Positions 29,650 through 40,288 are shown, numbered from the stretch's first letter. The stretch: 64,000 bases of DNA from Tannerella sp. (GCA_031271805.1 JAISUX010000069.1:1-64000); one strand, 5' to 3'. Made by a program: numbers and translations. Notes: generated from the letters alone by a model not told the origin.

Positions 29650-30579
29650 ATGCGTAAGGTAATCGGGATAGGCGAAACGATACTTGATATAATTTTCGAG
29701 GGAGAGCAACCGCAACGGGCGGTAGTCGGCGGCTCGGTGCTTAACGGTATGATTTCGCTCGCACGACTTGGCGTGCCGGTAACATTTATCAGCGAAGTGG
29801 GCGACGACCGCGTAGGCAAGACGGTCTGCAACTTTATGCGTGAGAATGGCATTGATACTCACTTAATCGACTGTTTTAAGGGACGGAAAAGTCCGGTATC
29901 GCTGGCTTTCCTCGGAGCCGACAAGAGCGCCGAATATGTCTTTCATACCGATTACCCTGCCGAGCGTCTCCAGATGCCTTTTCCCGAAATAAATTGTGAT
30001 GACATCTTTGTCTTTGGTTCGTTCTATGCGATTAATCCTTCGTATCGCCGCCGTTTCACGGAGTTCCTCGAATATGCCCGCAAACAAGGCGCCTTGCTTT
30101 ATTACGACCCCAATTTTCGCCCTTCTCATAAAGGCGATATGGATTTTCTACGCCGGGCTGTGGCCGAAAACTGCCACTATGCGAGCATAGTACGCGGCTC
30201 GAATGAAGACTTTCAATGCCTTTATAATAAGGCTAATATGAAAGAGGTGTATGAGAATATCATCAAACCTTGTTGTGAAAATTTCCTTACGACGCATGGG
30301 TCTGAAGGCGTACATATTTACACCGCTCGTTTCGAGGCTCATTTCCCGTCCCGTCCCCTGACGCCTGTCAGTACGATAGGAGCAGGCGACAATTTCAACG
30401 CCGGAATCGTTTACGGGATAATGAAGTACGGCGTAAAAAATCAGGATATTCCCAATCTGTCGGAGGGCGATTGGGCGAAAATAATCCGATGCGGCATAGA
30501 CCTGTCGGCTGAGGTATGTTGCAGCTATTCCAATTATATTTCCCCCGACTTTGCCGAACGTTATCCGAAATCAAACTAA
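29650..30579 (+). CDS. PfkB family carbohydrate kinase
   Basis: GGSVLNGMISLARLGVPVTFISEVGDDRVG; TIGAGDNFNAGIVYG. Confidence 0.92.
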   Translation: MRKVIGIGETILDIIFEGEQPQRAVVGGSVLNGMISLARLGVPVTFISEVGDDRVGKTVCNFMRENGIDTHLIDCFKGRKSPVSLAFLGADKSAEYVFHTDYPAERLQMPFPEINCDDIFVFGSFYAINPSYRRRFTEFLEYARKQGALLYYDPNFRPSHKGDMDFLRRAVAENCHYASIVRGSNEDFQCLYNKANMKEVYENIIKPCCENFLTTHGSEGVHIYTARFEAHFPSRPLTPVSTIGAGDNFNAGIVYGIMKYGVKNQDIPNLSEGDWAKIIRCGIDLSAEVCCSYSNYISPDFAERYPKSN

Positions 30580-31079
30580 AATCTGATGGAAATACCTCCG
30601 CTGAAATTATTGTAACCCGTGCTTGCCTCGGCGAAGACGCCAAGCCAGTTAGTCAGGTAATAACGCCCGCCGACGTGAAAATAGAGGGCGAATTGCGCCG
30701 AGTCTTTATCTTTTTTAAATGTTTGGATATTGAAATTAGGATCAATGCCGGCGTAGGTGTCGAAGCGGTCAAAGAATTGATAATGAACGTTTAACCTTAC
30801 GCCAATGATGTATATCTTTTGGACTTCGGCGCCTAACAATTCCTTGTAATATCCGCCGAAAACGCCTCCGCCGAGCGTACATTCGTCCCTGAAAAGTTTT
30901 GAGAGGCCGTATTCGTAGAACGCCGACACGGCCGTCTTGTTATCATTTCCTAACTTGACGCCCATGTTCAGGCCAATAAGGCTGTTCCCTTGCTCGAAGG
31001 TATAGAGGTCGTCGAATTGCGCATTAGCCGTTGATGAGAAGGCTATTAGTAATAATGAGATGAATATCAATCTGTTCAT
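30576..31079 (-). CDS. Outer-membrane beta-barrel-like hypothetical protein
   Basis: Signal peptide SSTANAQ; alternating strand pattern, aromatic-terminated sequence ending SGGISIRF. Confidence 0.65.
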   Translation of the reverse strand: MNRLIFISLLLIAFSSTANAQFDDLYTFEQGNSLIGLNMGVKLGNDNKTAVSAFYEYGLSKLFRDECTLGGGVFGGYYKELLGAEVQKIYIIGVRLNVHYQFFDRFDTYAGIDPNFNIQTFKKDKDSAQFALYFHVGGRYYLTNWLGVFAEASTGYNNFSGGISIRF

Positions 31080-31097
31080 GTCTTGTATGATTAAAAA

Positions 31098-32243
31098 TTA
31101 TTTTTCTTGTTCAGGGTCAAACACTATGTGAAGCACAACGATTTCGGAGTGGGTGCCGATGCGGTATGGCGGGCCGGCGCAACCGGCTCCGGAGGTGACG
31201 AAGAATTGCGTGTTGCCTTTGCGATAGTAGCCGTAGGGACATTCATAAATTAAATGCAGGAACAGCGAGTAAGGCCATATTTGGCCGTTATGGGTATGGC
31301 CGAGCAATCCTAAGTCGGCGTGATTCATTGCAATCTCGTTGAGGCGGTTGGGTTGGTGGTCGAGTACGATGATAGGCTTGAGGCTATCGATGCCATGTAT
31401 CAGCGCCGACAGTGGGGCGCGGTTGCGGTGGTTGATGTAGTCGTCGCGGCCAATGAGGTAAAACGATGAATCGGGCGGGCAAATGACGGAATCTATTAAA
31501 AGTTTGATTCCGGTTTTTTCTATCCATCGCAGTTTCGCAAAGCGATTGGCGCGGTATTCGTGATTGCCGAGGGTCATGTAAACGCCAAGCGGGGCGTTCA
31601 GTTCGCGCAGGTCGTCCTCAATATGTTCCTTCTCGGCGAAACGAGTCTCGTAGTCTATGATATCGCCGACTATTACTATCATATCGGGGTTCTGCTCGTT
31701 GCAGAGGCCGACTATTCGGCGCACATGGCTCTTGCGTATCATCTCGCCGATATGCCAGTCGGCCGTCATTACGAGCGTCAGGCTGTCGCGTCCGGCCGCC
31801 TGCTTGGGAATTGTCATATAGACATGCTGTACGGTTGGGTATTTGACGTTGTAGTATCCGTCGCGCATCAACCAAGCTATTCCGGCGGTTATCAATACAA
31901 AGAGTGCAATTTTGATCTTGTCCCAGTACAAATTGACGAATATCGGGTACCACGCCCATTCCTTGTTGGCGAGATGCAGGATTTGAAGGATAAGGATGGC
32001 TAATGAGATGTAAATCGAAGCGATATACCAAGTGTTGCAAAGCAGCATCAGGAGGATGAAAATCTTGTCGGGCAGGTAGTTATGAAAAATAAAGCCCGTG
32101 AAGAATACGACTATTTCGAGTATAAGGATGATAGCAAAGGGAATTTGGACGCTCTTCTTATTCGGAAGAGCCTGTCGGCCGCGCCAGAAAATATACGCAC
32201 TGAATATTATCTGCCCAAATATTGATTGAAAAAAAACTCTCAT
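31098..32243 (-). CDS. Membrane-anchored metallophosphoesterase
   Basis: TADWHIGEMIRKSHV, VGDIIDYE, LGNHEY, GHTHNGQIWP. Confidence 0.9.
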   Translation of the reverse strand: MRVFFQSIFGQIIFSAYIFWRGRQALPNKKSVQIPFAIILILEIVVFFTGFIFHNYLPDKIFILLMLLCNTWYIASIYISLAILILQILHLANKEWAWYPIFVNLYWDKIKIALFVLITAGIAWLMRDGYYNVKYPTVQHVYMTIPKQAAGRDSLTLVMTADWHIGEMIRKSHVRRIVGLCNEQNPDMIVIVGDIIDYETRFAEKEHIEDDLRELNAPLGVYMTLGNHEYRANRFAKLRWIEKTGIKLLIDSVICPPDSSFYLIGRDDYINHRNRAPLSALIHGIDSLKPIIVLDHQPNRLNEIAMNHADLGLLGHTHNGQIWPYSLFLHLIYECPYGYYRKGNTQFFVTSGAGCAGPPYRIGTHSEIVVLHIVFDPEQEK

Positions 32244-32306
32244 TGCCTAAAAGGTGTTGTTATAACGCCTGCAAAGATACGCAATGTTTTTTAAATAGGC
32301 ATATTT

Positions 32307-33404
32307 CTAATGTTTTTTTTGAAAAATTCGGAAAACCACATACTCGCTATTGGTGCCGATCCGGAAAGGCGGTCCCCAGATAGCAATCCCCGAAGAAACG
32401 TAGTAGTGGGTCACACCGCGTTTTTGGTATCCGTAGCTCAACTCAAACAGTTTGTCGGTAAGCCAGCTGATTGGGATTACCTGTCCGTGATGGGTATGGC
32501 CGCTGAATTGTAAATCGACGCCGATGCGTTCCGCTTCGTCGAGGTTAACAGGCTGATGGTCAATGATTATCAGCGGTTTGGAGGCATCGACGAGCAGTTG
32601 CAAGTCTTCAGCCGGAAGGCGTTTATGGCTTCGATCGTCGCGTCCCATGATTTGCAGTCCGCACGGCAAGGTCGCTACCGAATCACGCAGCAGGCAGATA
32701 TTCGTTTTTTCGCGTATGAAGGCGATGCTCTTGTCGATTCCGCTTATATAGTCATGGTTACCGAGCGCCATAAAGATACCTTGCGGGGCTTGCAATTCAT
32801 TCAGCTCGCGCCACATCTCCAGTTTGATAACAGGCACTATGCTGTTGTCGATGAGGTCGCCGCCTATAAGGATGATATCGGGCTTCTCAGCATTGATGCC
32901 GGCGATAGTACGACGCAAAAGGGCGCGGTCGGTGCCCAATCCGAGATGTAAATCGCTTATAGCCACTATTTTAAGCCCATCGCAGCCGGTTGATAACTTG
33001 TTAATATCTATGTCAATAACTTGTTTAACAGGATGTTGATAATTCCAATATCCGTATATCAACACGCCGACAGTCAATATCAAAGCAGTGATAAAACCGT
33101 AATGAAACGAATGATTGAAAACACGTATCAGGTCGGTTATTGCGAGGCCTATCACCATATAAAGCATGAAGACGAGCCAGCCTGAGCCGAACAGAAACAG
33201 TATGTGGCCAATATTCGGAGCGATTGCTCTTGAATTACGTATCAGCATCATCACGACGATCAACAGCACGCAAGCCCAGAAGACGACGATATAAATACTT
33301 CTGAGCCAGAGCGGAGCGTGGGCAATCGCCTGCAACCCCCTTGTGAAGACATAAATGTTCCCAAGGAGATAACTCGCTAATATAACGATAAATATGTACG
33401 GCAT
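32307..33404 (-). CDS. Membrane-anchored metallophosphoesterase (paralog of previous)
   Basis: AISDLHLGLGTDR, GGDLIDN, LGNHDY, SGHTHHGQVIP. Confidence 0.92.
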   Translation of the reverse strand: MPYIFIVILASYLLGNIYVFTRGLQAIAHAPLWLRSIYIVVFWACVLLIVVMMLIRNSRAIAPNIGHILFLFGSGWLVFMLYMVIGLAITDLIRVFNHSFHYGFITALILTVGVLIYGYWNYQHPVKQVIDIDINKLSTGCDGLKIVAISDLHLGLGTDRALLRRTIAGINAEKPDIILIGGDLIDNSIVPVIKLEMWRELNELQAPQGIFMALGNHDYISGIDKSIAFIREKTNICLLRDSVATLPCGLQIMGRDDRSHKRLPAEDLQLLVDASKPLIIIDHQPVNLDEAERIGVDLQFSGHTHHGQVIPISWLTDKLFELSYGYQKRGVTHYYVSSGIAIWGPPFRIGTNSEYVVFRIFQKKH

Positions 33405-33411
33405 CAGTCGC

Positions 33412-34053
33412 TTACTTCACCGGATAGCCGACGGGGTTATTAAGGATAATCAGATGATCATCAGTCAGTTTAAGCGCCGTTTTAAGCGTTTCCCTGTTCA
33501 TTGTGGCTCGCGGACAGGTTGATAGTCCGACGGCTGCGCAGAACAGGTTGATGTTCTGGTCAACTATCCCTCCGTCAACTGAGGCCATCATGCGTGTACC
33601 GTCATTTTTCGGATCGCCGAGTTTGGGAAGATTGGCTACAATGACAATACTTACCGGCGCTACGGCGGCAAAATCCTGACCGTTAGCAATAGCATTTCTG
33701 TAGTCGCCTTGAGAGAGCGGCTTCAGAACATGCGCTGCGGGGTCATAAAAATATGTGCCGTCGTTCCTGACCACATACAGTTCGATTTCCTGTCGGTTCA
33801 TAGCCGAAGGCGCGGTGCGTTTGCCATCCGTCCGGTTGATGCCGTTAGCCGCCCATAGCAGGTCGGAGAGATCTTGTAGCGAGAGGTCTTTGGTCGAATA
33901 CTCGCGGTCGGAATGACGGTCGGAAAGGGCTTTCATCACAGCCGAGCCGCGCACCTTGTTCGGCGCATTGAGTTTAATTTCTTTCAGTTCCTGAGAGAAC
34001 GAACTTGCAACTGTCATAATAAATACTGCTAATAAAATTAATACCTTCTTCAT
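33412..34053 (-). CDS. SagB/ThcOx-type nitroreductase family protein
   Basis: Signal peptide; RHSDREYSTKDLSLQDLSDLLWAANGINRTDGKRTAPSAMNRQEIELYVV. Confidence 0.88.
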   Translation of the reverse strand: MKKVLILLAVFIMTVASSFSQELKEIKLNAPNKVRGSAVMKALSDRHSDREYSTKDLSLQDLSDLLWAANGINRTDGKRTAPSAMNRQEIELYVVRNDGTYFYDPAAHVLKPLSQGDYRNAIANGQDFAAVAPVSIVIVANLPKLGDPKNDGTRMMASVDGGIVDQNINLFCAAVGLSTCPRATMNRETLKTALKLTDDHLIILNNPVGYPVK

Positions 34054-34186
34054 ATAAAAAACCTTTTAATAAGTAATGTGAAATTACAAAATCAACCGCA
34101 AATGTATTATCTTTTATTTAATCCGCAAAATTTTCGGGAATTTTTTCTTACAATTTTTTTCATTGTAACGGTATTTAATTTTAGGC

Positions 34187-34225
34187 AAAAAAAGTAACGG
34201 CTCCGTTTCCGGGCGGAACCGTTAC
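34187..34225 (-). terminator. Rho-independent terminator downstream of the sus-like operon
   Basis: GTAACGGcTCCG...CGGAaCCGTTAC stem (34194-34225) followed on minus strand by T7. Confidence 0.85.
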
Positions 34226-34241
34226 CGAAAATTCATTGTGT

Positions 34242-34946
34242 TTACGGCAGCGTCAATTCTACAATTTGGCTGTAGTTATAGTAACTGCCGCTGTTATTGG
34301 CTAATGCGCCGACGCGCACCCAGTAGGTTTTGCCGGGCGTCAGTCCGGTTAGCGTGGCCGAGTACGTTTTGGAAACGACTTCGGCGTCATCAACACCATT
34401 CACGTCAATGTCAACTTTCTTGACGAACACGTTCCTGTCCACGTAAGCTGTTTTTGAGGCCACAAACGAGATGGTACGTATCTTGGGCGCGGCGGCAGAG
34501 CGCGACACTTTCGTCGAGACATTGATTTCCCCGCCGGCGCCGGATGTGGCGCTGATGGACAGCCGCAGATAGGGCGTCACCGAGATGTCTAACGTCTTTG
34601 CACCCGATATCTCCGTTTCAATCGGGTCTATCGCGGCAAACGGCCCTTCTGCCGTAATCCGGTACTTGCCGGCGAATACGGACTTATTTTCAAACGATCC
34701 GTCCTGTTTCACCCAAGAATTGTACGGCTGGCTGCTCCATGCGTCATTATAGAACTCATAGATGCGTATCCGCGCCCCATTCGGTATTTGCGACGGCACG
34801 GGTTCGTTAGTTTCCGAATCCACCAGACGGCCTGTCAGCGCCGCGTTGGGCGTTTCATAATTATCCAAGCTGCATCCCTGTAACCACAAGCCGCAAAGAA
34901 CAGCGGAAACGAGCAGCGTCTTCTTTATAATATCCTGTTTTCTCAT
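34242..34946 (-). CDS. DUF3823-type SusE-like lipoprotein
   Basis: Lipobox LWLQGCSLDNYETPNAALTGRLVDSETNEPVPSQIPNGARIRIYEF; directly downstream of susD-like gene. Confidence 0.82.
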   Translation of the reverse strand: MRKQDIIKKTLLVSAVLCGLWLQGCSLDNYETPNAALTGRLVDSETNEPVPSQIPNGARIRIYEFYNDAWSSQPYNSWVKQDGSFENKSVFAGKYRITAEGPFAAIDPIETEISGAKTLDISVTPYLRLSISATSGAGGEINVSTKVSRSAAAPKIRTISFVASKTAYVDRNVFVKKVDIDVNGVDDAEVVSKTYSATLTGLTPGKTYWVRVGALANNSGSYYNYSQIVELTLP

Positions 34947-34958
34947 TTTTTCATTCTT

Positions 34959-36748
34959 TTAAAATCCCGGATTCTGCACCAAAGCATCATTTGACGACAC
35001 ACCCGGAATGGGTTGATAATAATTTTTCTCTAAAAACGTTTTTGCCGCATTTTGCAGCCACGGCGCTTTTTCAAACAAGTATTTGCCGTTCCTGTAGTCC
35101 AACCAGGGCAGGAAAGCGGAGAATACCGTATTGTCGCACATTTCGTATAAATACGCCAGCGTATCAGATCCCATACGCGCAGGTTCTCAAAGGCCAGTTC
35201 CACCTGCCGTTCGTGACGGATATCGTCCATCGTGACGGACGTCTTCGGCGGCACCCCCGCACGCGCCCTGACGGCGTTCAGTTTGGGCAGCGCGTCGTTC
35301 GGCCCTCCCAGTTCCACGGCCGCTTCTGCATAGTTCAACAGCGTTTCGCCGTAGCGGAATACAAGAAAATTGCTCGTTGAACGGTCTTTGGAGGCGGTGG
35401 TCAACATGGCCGGGTCAATATATTTCCGCAGAAAGAAGCCTGTAGGCGTACTTCCTACGTACATTCCCGACCGGCCGCCGACTGTCAAAGACGGATCCTC
35501 CTCAAAGCGGGCTGTGGTGTTGACAGCCGACACTTTTTCGCCGTCGCTGCCGATGATGCCCCTCCGGATTTCCACAAGCTGCCCTCCGAAAGTGCAACCC
35601 GGATACAGGACGGTCGCATGAAAGCGCGGCTCTTTGCCGGCGAAAAGATCTTCCGGATGGTCATAGTAGATAGGCTTCCCGTCGGCATCGCTGATCTTCA
35701 ATGCGCCGGGCGTTCCGTCGGCATATTCGTATTCTTCGATCAATTCGCCGGTGGGGCAGGCTGAACCAGTCCATCCGGTTCCGATACCCTCAGGGTTGCA
35801 CATCATATCGAAACTGTGCCCTTTGTCTGCCGAATACGCCTTGACAAAAATGGCTTCTTCGTGCATCGTCTGATCCATAAACAGGTTTTGGAAATTGGCG
35901 GCGCGGTCGTCGGGCGTTTTATCATAGAGGCTGTACTTGCCGGAACCGATAATAGCTTCCGCAGCCGCCAGCGAAAGGCTGAAATACGCATTGGCTTTGT
36001 CCGCGGGGATGCCTGTTAATCCGCCAATCTGTACCTGTCCGTAACGGGCGATAGAGCCGGCATAGAGCATGGCTCGAGATTTCAGAGCGTATGCGGCGTA
36101 CTTTGTGGCGCGGAATTGTTCGGCGCCGGTAACGGTTTCCGGCAAGCCGGCAATGGCCTTGTCCAAATCTTCGGCGATAAAGTTCCACATCTCCTCTTCC
36201 GTACTGCGCGGCACTTTCAGCTCGTCTATGTCGCCCGTCAACTGCTGCGCCTCCCTGATCAGCGGGACGCCGCCAAAGCGTTTCACCATCGTGAAGTACT
36301 CGAATGCCCGCAGGAAATACGCCTCGGCCATATAGCGGTCTTTCAGCGTCTGGCTGAGGGAGGCCTCCGGGATTTTCTCCATAAATTCATGAACCCGGCG
36401 AATCTTTCCGTAAGCCCAGGGGTCGTCATAACCCTGACCGTAAACGTCATTGTAATTATTGAGGAAATTGTCGGGGAACGTCGGGTTGTGCTGGACGCCC
36501 CATGTGTATGAACGCATGGATTCGTCCGTAAAGTGCGCGACATAACCTTCGCCTACCCCCATGGATTTATTCGTCTCCATCTGCACATCGTCGTACATTT
36601 GGGCAAGATAGGCCAAGACGGAACTTTCATTCGCCCATACATCAGCGTCGGAGATGATATTCAATGGTTTCCTGTCTAAAAAATCATCACAGGAACCCAG
36701 CGACAGGCACAAGCCTGCTATAATCGAAAAAATATATTTACTTTTCAT
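34959..36748 (-). pseudogene. RagB/SusD family nutrient-uptake lipoprotein with C-terminal -1 frameshift
   Basis: ORF 35030..36748 is SusD-like to ...ENLRVWDLIRWRI; the expected C-terminus (NTVFSAFLPWLDYRNGKYLFEKAPWL...NYYQPIPG) continues in ORF 34959..35174. Confidence 0.85.
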
Positions 36749-36760
36749 ATTCTGTATATT

Positions 36761-39700
36761 TTAAAATGTAACATTTACGCCCAAATTCCATATTTTTACT
36801 GCTGGATACATGTAAAAACGCGGATCCGGCATTTCCGGGTCTCCGAAAGGAAGATTATCCAGCGTCAGCACGTTGTTGCCGGACACGTACAGCCGTATGT
36901 TGTTCACGCCGGCCCTACCGACCCAATTCTTCGGTAGCGTGTACCCGAACTCTACGTTCTTTACCCTGAAATAATACGAGTTGATCACATTCCAGGTAGA
37001 ATAACGCATGTTGTTGCTTTTCCCCGTGTTATAGGTGGAGGGATATTTACCCGGAATCCATTCCGAATCGGGGTCAAACGGGTCGGCGCGATGCCACCTG
37101 TCCATCATGACTTTTAGCGAAGTACCGCCGTTGAAAAGGGGCGCTTCCATGGCGTTCCACAAGCGGCAGGAATAGTTCGTCGCGCCCTGCATCAGCACGG
37201 AAGCGTCAAAACCTTTCCATGACGCCGTCAGGTCGAAACCGTAGTAAATCTCCGGCGTATTGCCGCGGACGATGGGTTGGATGTCGTTGTCGTCAATCAC
37301 TCCTGAACCGTCGAGGTCTTCAAACTTCAGGTCGCCAGGCAGCAGCGTCGTGTTACCGTTGCCGTCCTGTACGGCCCAGTTGTTGATCTCCTCAAAACTT
37401 TGAAACTGTCCGACGCACTTGTAACCATAGGCGATGTTCGACCAGCGGTCGGTACGGTTGTTACGCCAGTTGAGGTAGGAGGTGATCGGGTCGGTTTGTT
37501 CGATATAGCGGTTTTTGGCGCGTGTGAACGACATGTTGCCTTTGACGGAATAGCGGAAATCCTGTATCCGGTTTGAATGTCCGAGCGCGAGTTCGAAGCC
37601 GCGGTAATCGTCGCTGTTCAGATTTTCTTGCGGCATAGAGGCGCCGAAAGTATTGGGCAGCGATGAGGAACGGTAAGCTAACAGTCCGTCGCGTTTGCGG
37701 TAAAACACGTCGAGCGAGCCTTCCAACAATCCGTTCATCCACGAAGCATCCACCCCCGCATTGTAAATCTCGGACGTGTACCACGTGAAATTCGTGTTGG
37801 CAAGCCCTTTGGAGGTGACGCTTTTCGTCACGTCGGTACCGAAGATGTAGGTGCCGCTGCCAGGATAATTGTAGCCGGTGAGATACTGGAAAGCGGCCAC
37901 ACGGTCGTCTCCCATCTTTCCGTACGAGAGGCGCAACTTCAGGTTGCTAAGTTTCGGAAGACGGTCTTTCAGGAACGATTCTTCCGAAATACGCCAGGCG
38001 GCCTCTACGCCCGGAAAAAATCCCCATCGACTGTCTTTGGAAAACTTGGCGGAGCCGTCTTCACGAAACGTCAGGTTGAGCATGTACCGGCTCATGTAGT
38101 CATAGTTCAGCCGACCTACAAACGAGGCATTGGCCAGTTCCGACTGATTTCCTTCGTTCGTTTTGTTGAGGTCGCGCCCGGCATTGATCTGGTCTAAAAC
38201 GTCCAGGTCGAACTGGCGGTATGCGACTACATAATCCGTCAGGTCTTCACGCTGTTCGTAGGCGGCAAAGGCGGATACCGAATGTTTCTGTGCAAAAACG
38301 CGGTTATAGTCCAACCGGAACTGCAGGAAGTTTTGCGTGCCGATGTCGTCCCTGCGGGTGAGCGACGAAGGCGAGCCGATGGTGCGTTCTGTCCTGTATG
38401 TGTTGGTTGTCGGCTCGTAAACATACAAGTTATACGCCTTGTCGAAAGTCTTGGTTTCTTGCAGGGTTCCGAGGTAACTGAACAGTACTTTTGCCGATAA
38501 ACCCTCAATGAAAGGCATATCGTATTTCAGCGAAAACTGCCCGTTGAACAGTTTGTTTGTTCGCCTGTTATAACCGGAAAGGTCGGAATATTGAGTGGCG
38601 ATAAAATTGCCCTGATTGATCCCTACATAATCATGGTTGCTGTCATTGGCATATCCGGAATAAATGGGTAATGCGTCATTTAAACGGGCAAGGTCTAATT
38701 TCGGCGCTTCACTGTTTTCAATTCGCCCGCCGATTTGCATTTCCGCGGTCAAATACTGTGCTATTTTAGCGGAAATATTGGAGCGAATATTGTAACGGTC
38801 AAATCCAGCCGCATCGCTGCGGATCTGGGTCTCTTGTTTCAGGTAACCGACCGAGGTGAAGTAGTTGACGGCCTCGGTTCCGCCGCTGATATTCAGGTTG
38901 TGTTGCGTCTGAGGCGCGTTCGGACGAACAAGAATATCCAGCCAGTCATAACTGCGATATCCTTCTTCCGTGCCGGCCCTGAATTTTTCAATATCCTCGC
39001 GGCTGTAGATAAGCTCTATTCCACTGTTTAAGGCGTCTTCGTTCTTCGACTCCGCGTATTCAAGCGCATTAATGGTCTGTGGCGGGTTAATGAAGTTCTG
39101 CCATCCTACCGATCCGTTATAGGTAATCCTGGATTTGCCAGCAGCACCCTTTTTGGTCGTAATGAGCATGACACCGTTACCGGCTTTCACGCCATAGATC
39201 GCCGCTGAGGCGTCCTTGAGCACAGAGATGCTCTCAATTTCGTTCGGGTCAATCTGGAAACCGGACTGCTCAATGCCGTCCACCAAAATCAGCGGTGAGC
39301 CGAAGCCGCGGATATCCACCGACGCTTCCGAGCCGGGGGCGCCGCCACTGTCTTTCACCCGCACACCCGGCAAGCGTCCGACAATGGCCTTACTGATGTT
39401 AGATACCGGCGCCCGTACAATGTCCTGGTTGGAAATGGCCGACACCGAACCGGTCAGCGTCACTTTTTTCTGCGTGCCATAACCGACTACGACGACTTCT
39501 TCCAGCGCCCTAGTATCTTCTAATAGTCTGATAATTAGAGGTTTACCCCCCCCCAAGATACAGCTAATACGCTGATTTCCTGAGAGATATAACCGATAAA
39601 GGAAATCTGCAGAATGGCATTGTCTGCCACATTGATTCTGAAGTTGCCGTCGGCGTCGGTGACGGTTCCGTTTTGGGATCCTTTTTCGATTATGTTGGCT

Positions 39701-40088
39701 CCGATAATCGGTTCGCCGTCCTCGTCCACTAGCAAGCCGGTAATCTGTTTGCGCTGCTGCGTGTCGGCGGAGGTCGGAACTTCGGCTACTGTAGATTTGC
39801 GTTTAACAATAATCATTTTGTCCCTGATTTCATACGACACCTCCTGTCCCTGCAATATCTGTTTTGCAGCTTCGCCGGCGCTCGCGTTCGTGAGAGAGAC
39901 GGAAATTTGTTTCCGTGTGTTTACGTCGCTTGATTCGAAAACGAATGAATAGCCATACTCTTTTTTAAGCTTTTCCATCGCGTTCTTCACTCTTACATTG
40001 TCATATTCAGCGTTATCTGCGCGAACGCTGCAATATGGAAGCATAGCATTACGGTGGTCATCATGATGACCTTCTTCATGTTTGACAT
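36761..40088 (-). pseudogene. SusC/RagA family TonB-linked outer membrane protein, split into three frames
   Basis: Signal peptide in ORF 39993..40175 (MKKVIMMTTVMLCFHIAAFAQITLNMTM*), STN and carboxypeptidase-regulatory-like region in 39535..40044, plug and barrel in 36761..39556 (VVVVGYGTQKKVTLTGSVS). Confidence 0.88.
39546..39554 (-). repeat. G9 homopolymer on the coding strand of susC at the frame junction
   Basis: Nine C on + strand; G10 or G7 gives ...SVLAVSWGG(G)KPLIIRLLEDTRALEEVVVVGYG. Confidence 0.9.
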
Positions 40089-40126
40089 ATAAATAAAAGT
40101 TTTTTTATTGGTAAAAATGGTTTTTA

Positions 40127-40160
40127 AAAGCAGATTTTTACTATTTTTGCAATCTGCTTT
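40127..40160. repeat. Perfect 10-bp inverted repeat AAAGCAGATT / AATCTGCTTT upstream of susC
   Basis: Arms 40127-40136 and 40151-40160, 14-nt spacer. Confidence 0.75.
40142..40149 (+). promoter_or_regulatory. Candidate -7 element TATTTTTG directed away from susC
   Basis: TAnnTTTG match within the inverted-repeat spacer; no convincing -33. Confidence 0.3.
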
Positions 40161-40199
40161 CGTTCTTTCTCGCAAGGTTGACCGATTGCAATTTCCGGG

Positions 40200-40239
40200 A
40201 GTCGGGGGATTTTTGCAAAGCTTCCCCGATTCTTTTTTT
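40200..40239 (+). terminator. Candidate rho-independent terminator on + strand between susC and fecR
   Basis: AGTCGGGGGA-tttttgcaaagc-TTCCCCGATT stem (two G-U) followed by cT7; no annotated + strand gene upstream. Confidence 0.55.
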
Positions 40240-40288
40240 GCGTCCGGTCGGCTGGTTGTTCTAATCTGTGTACATAGGCAGTTAATTT

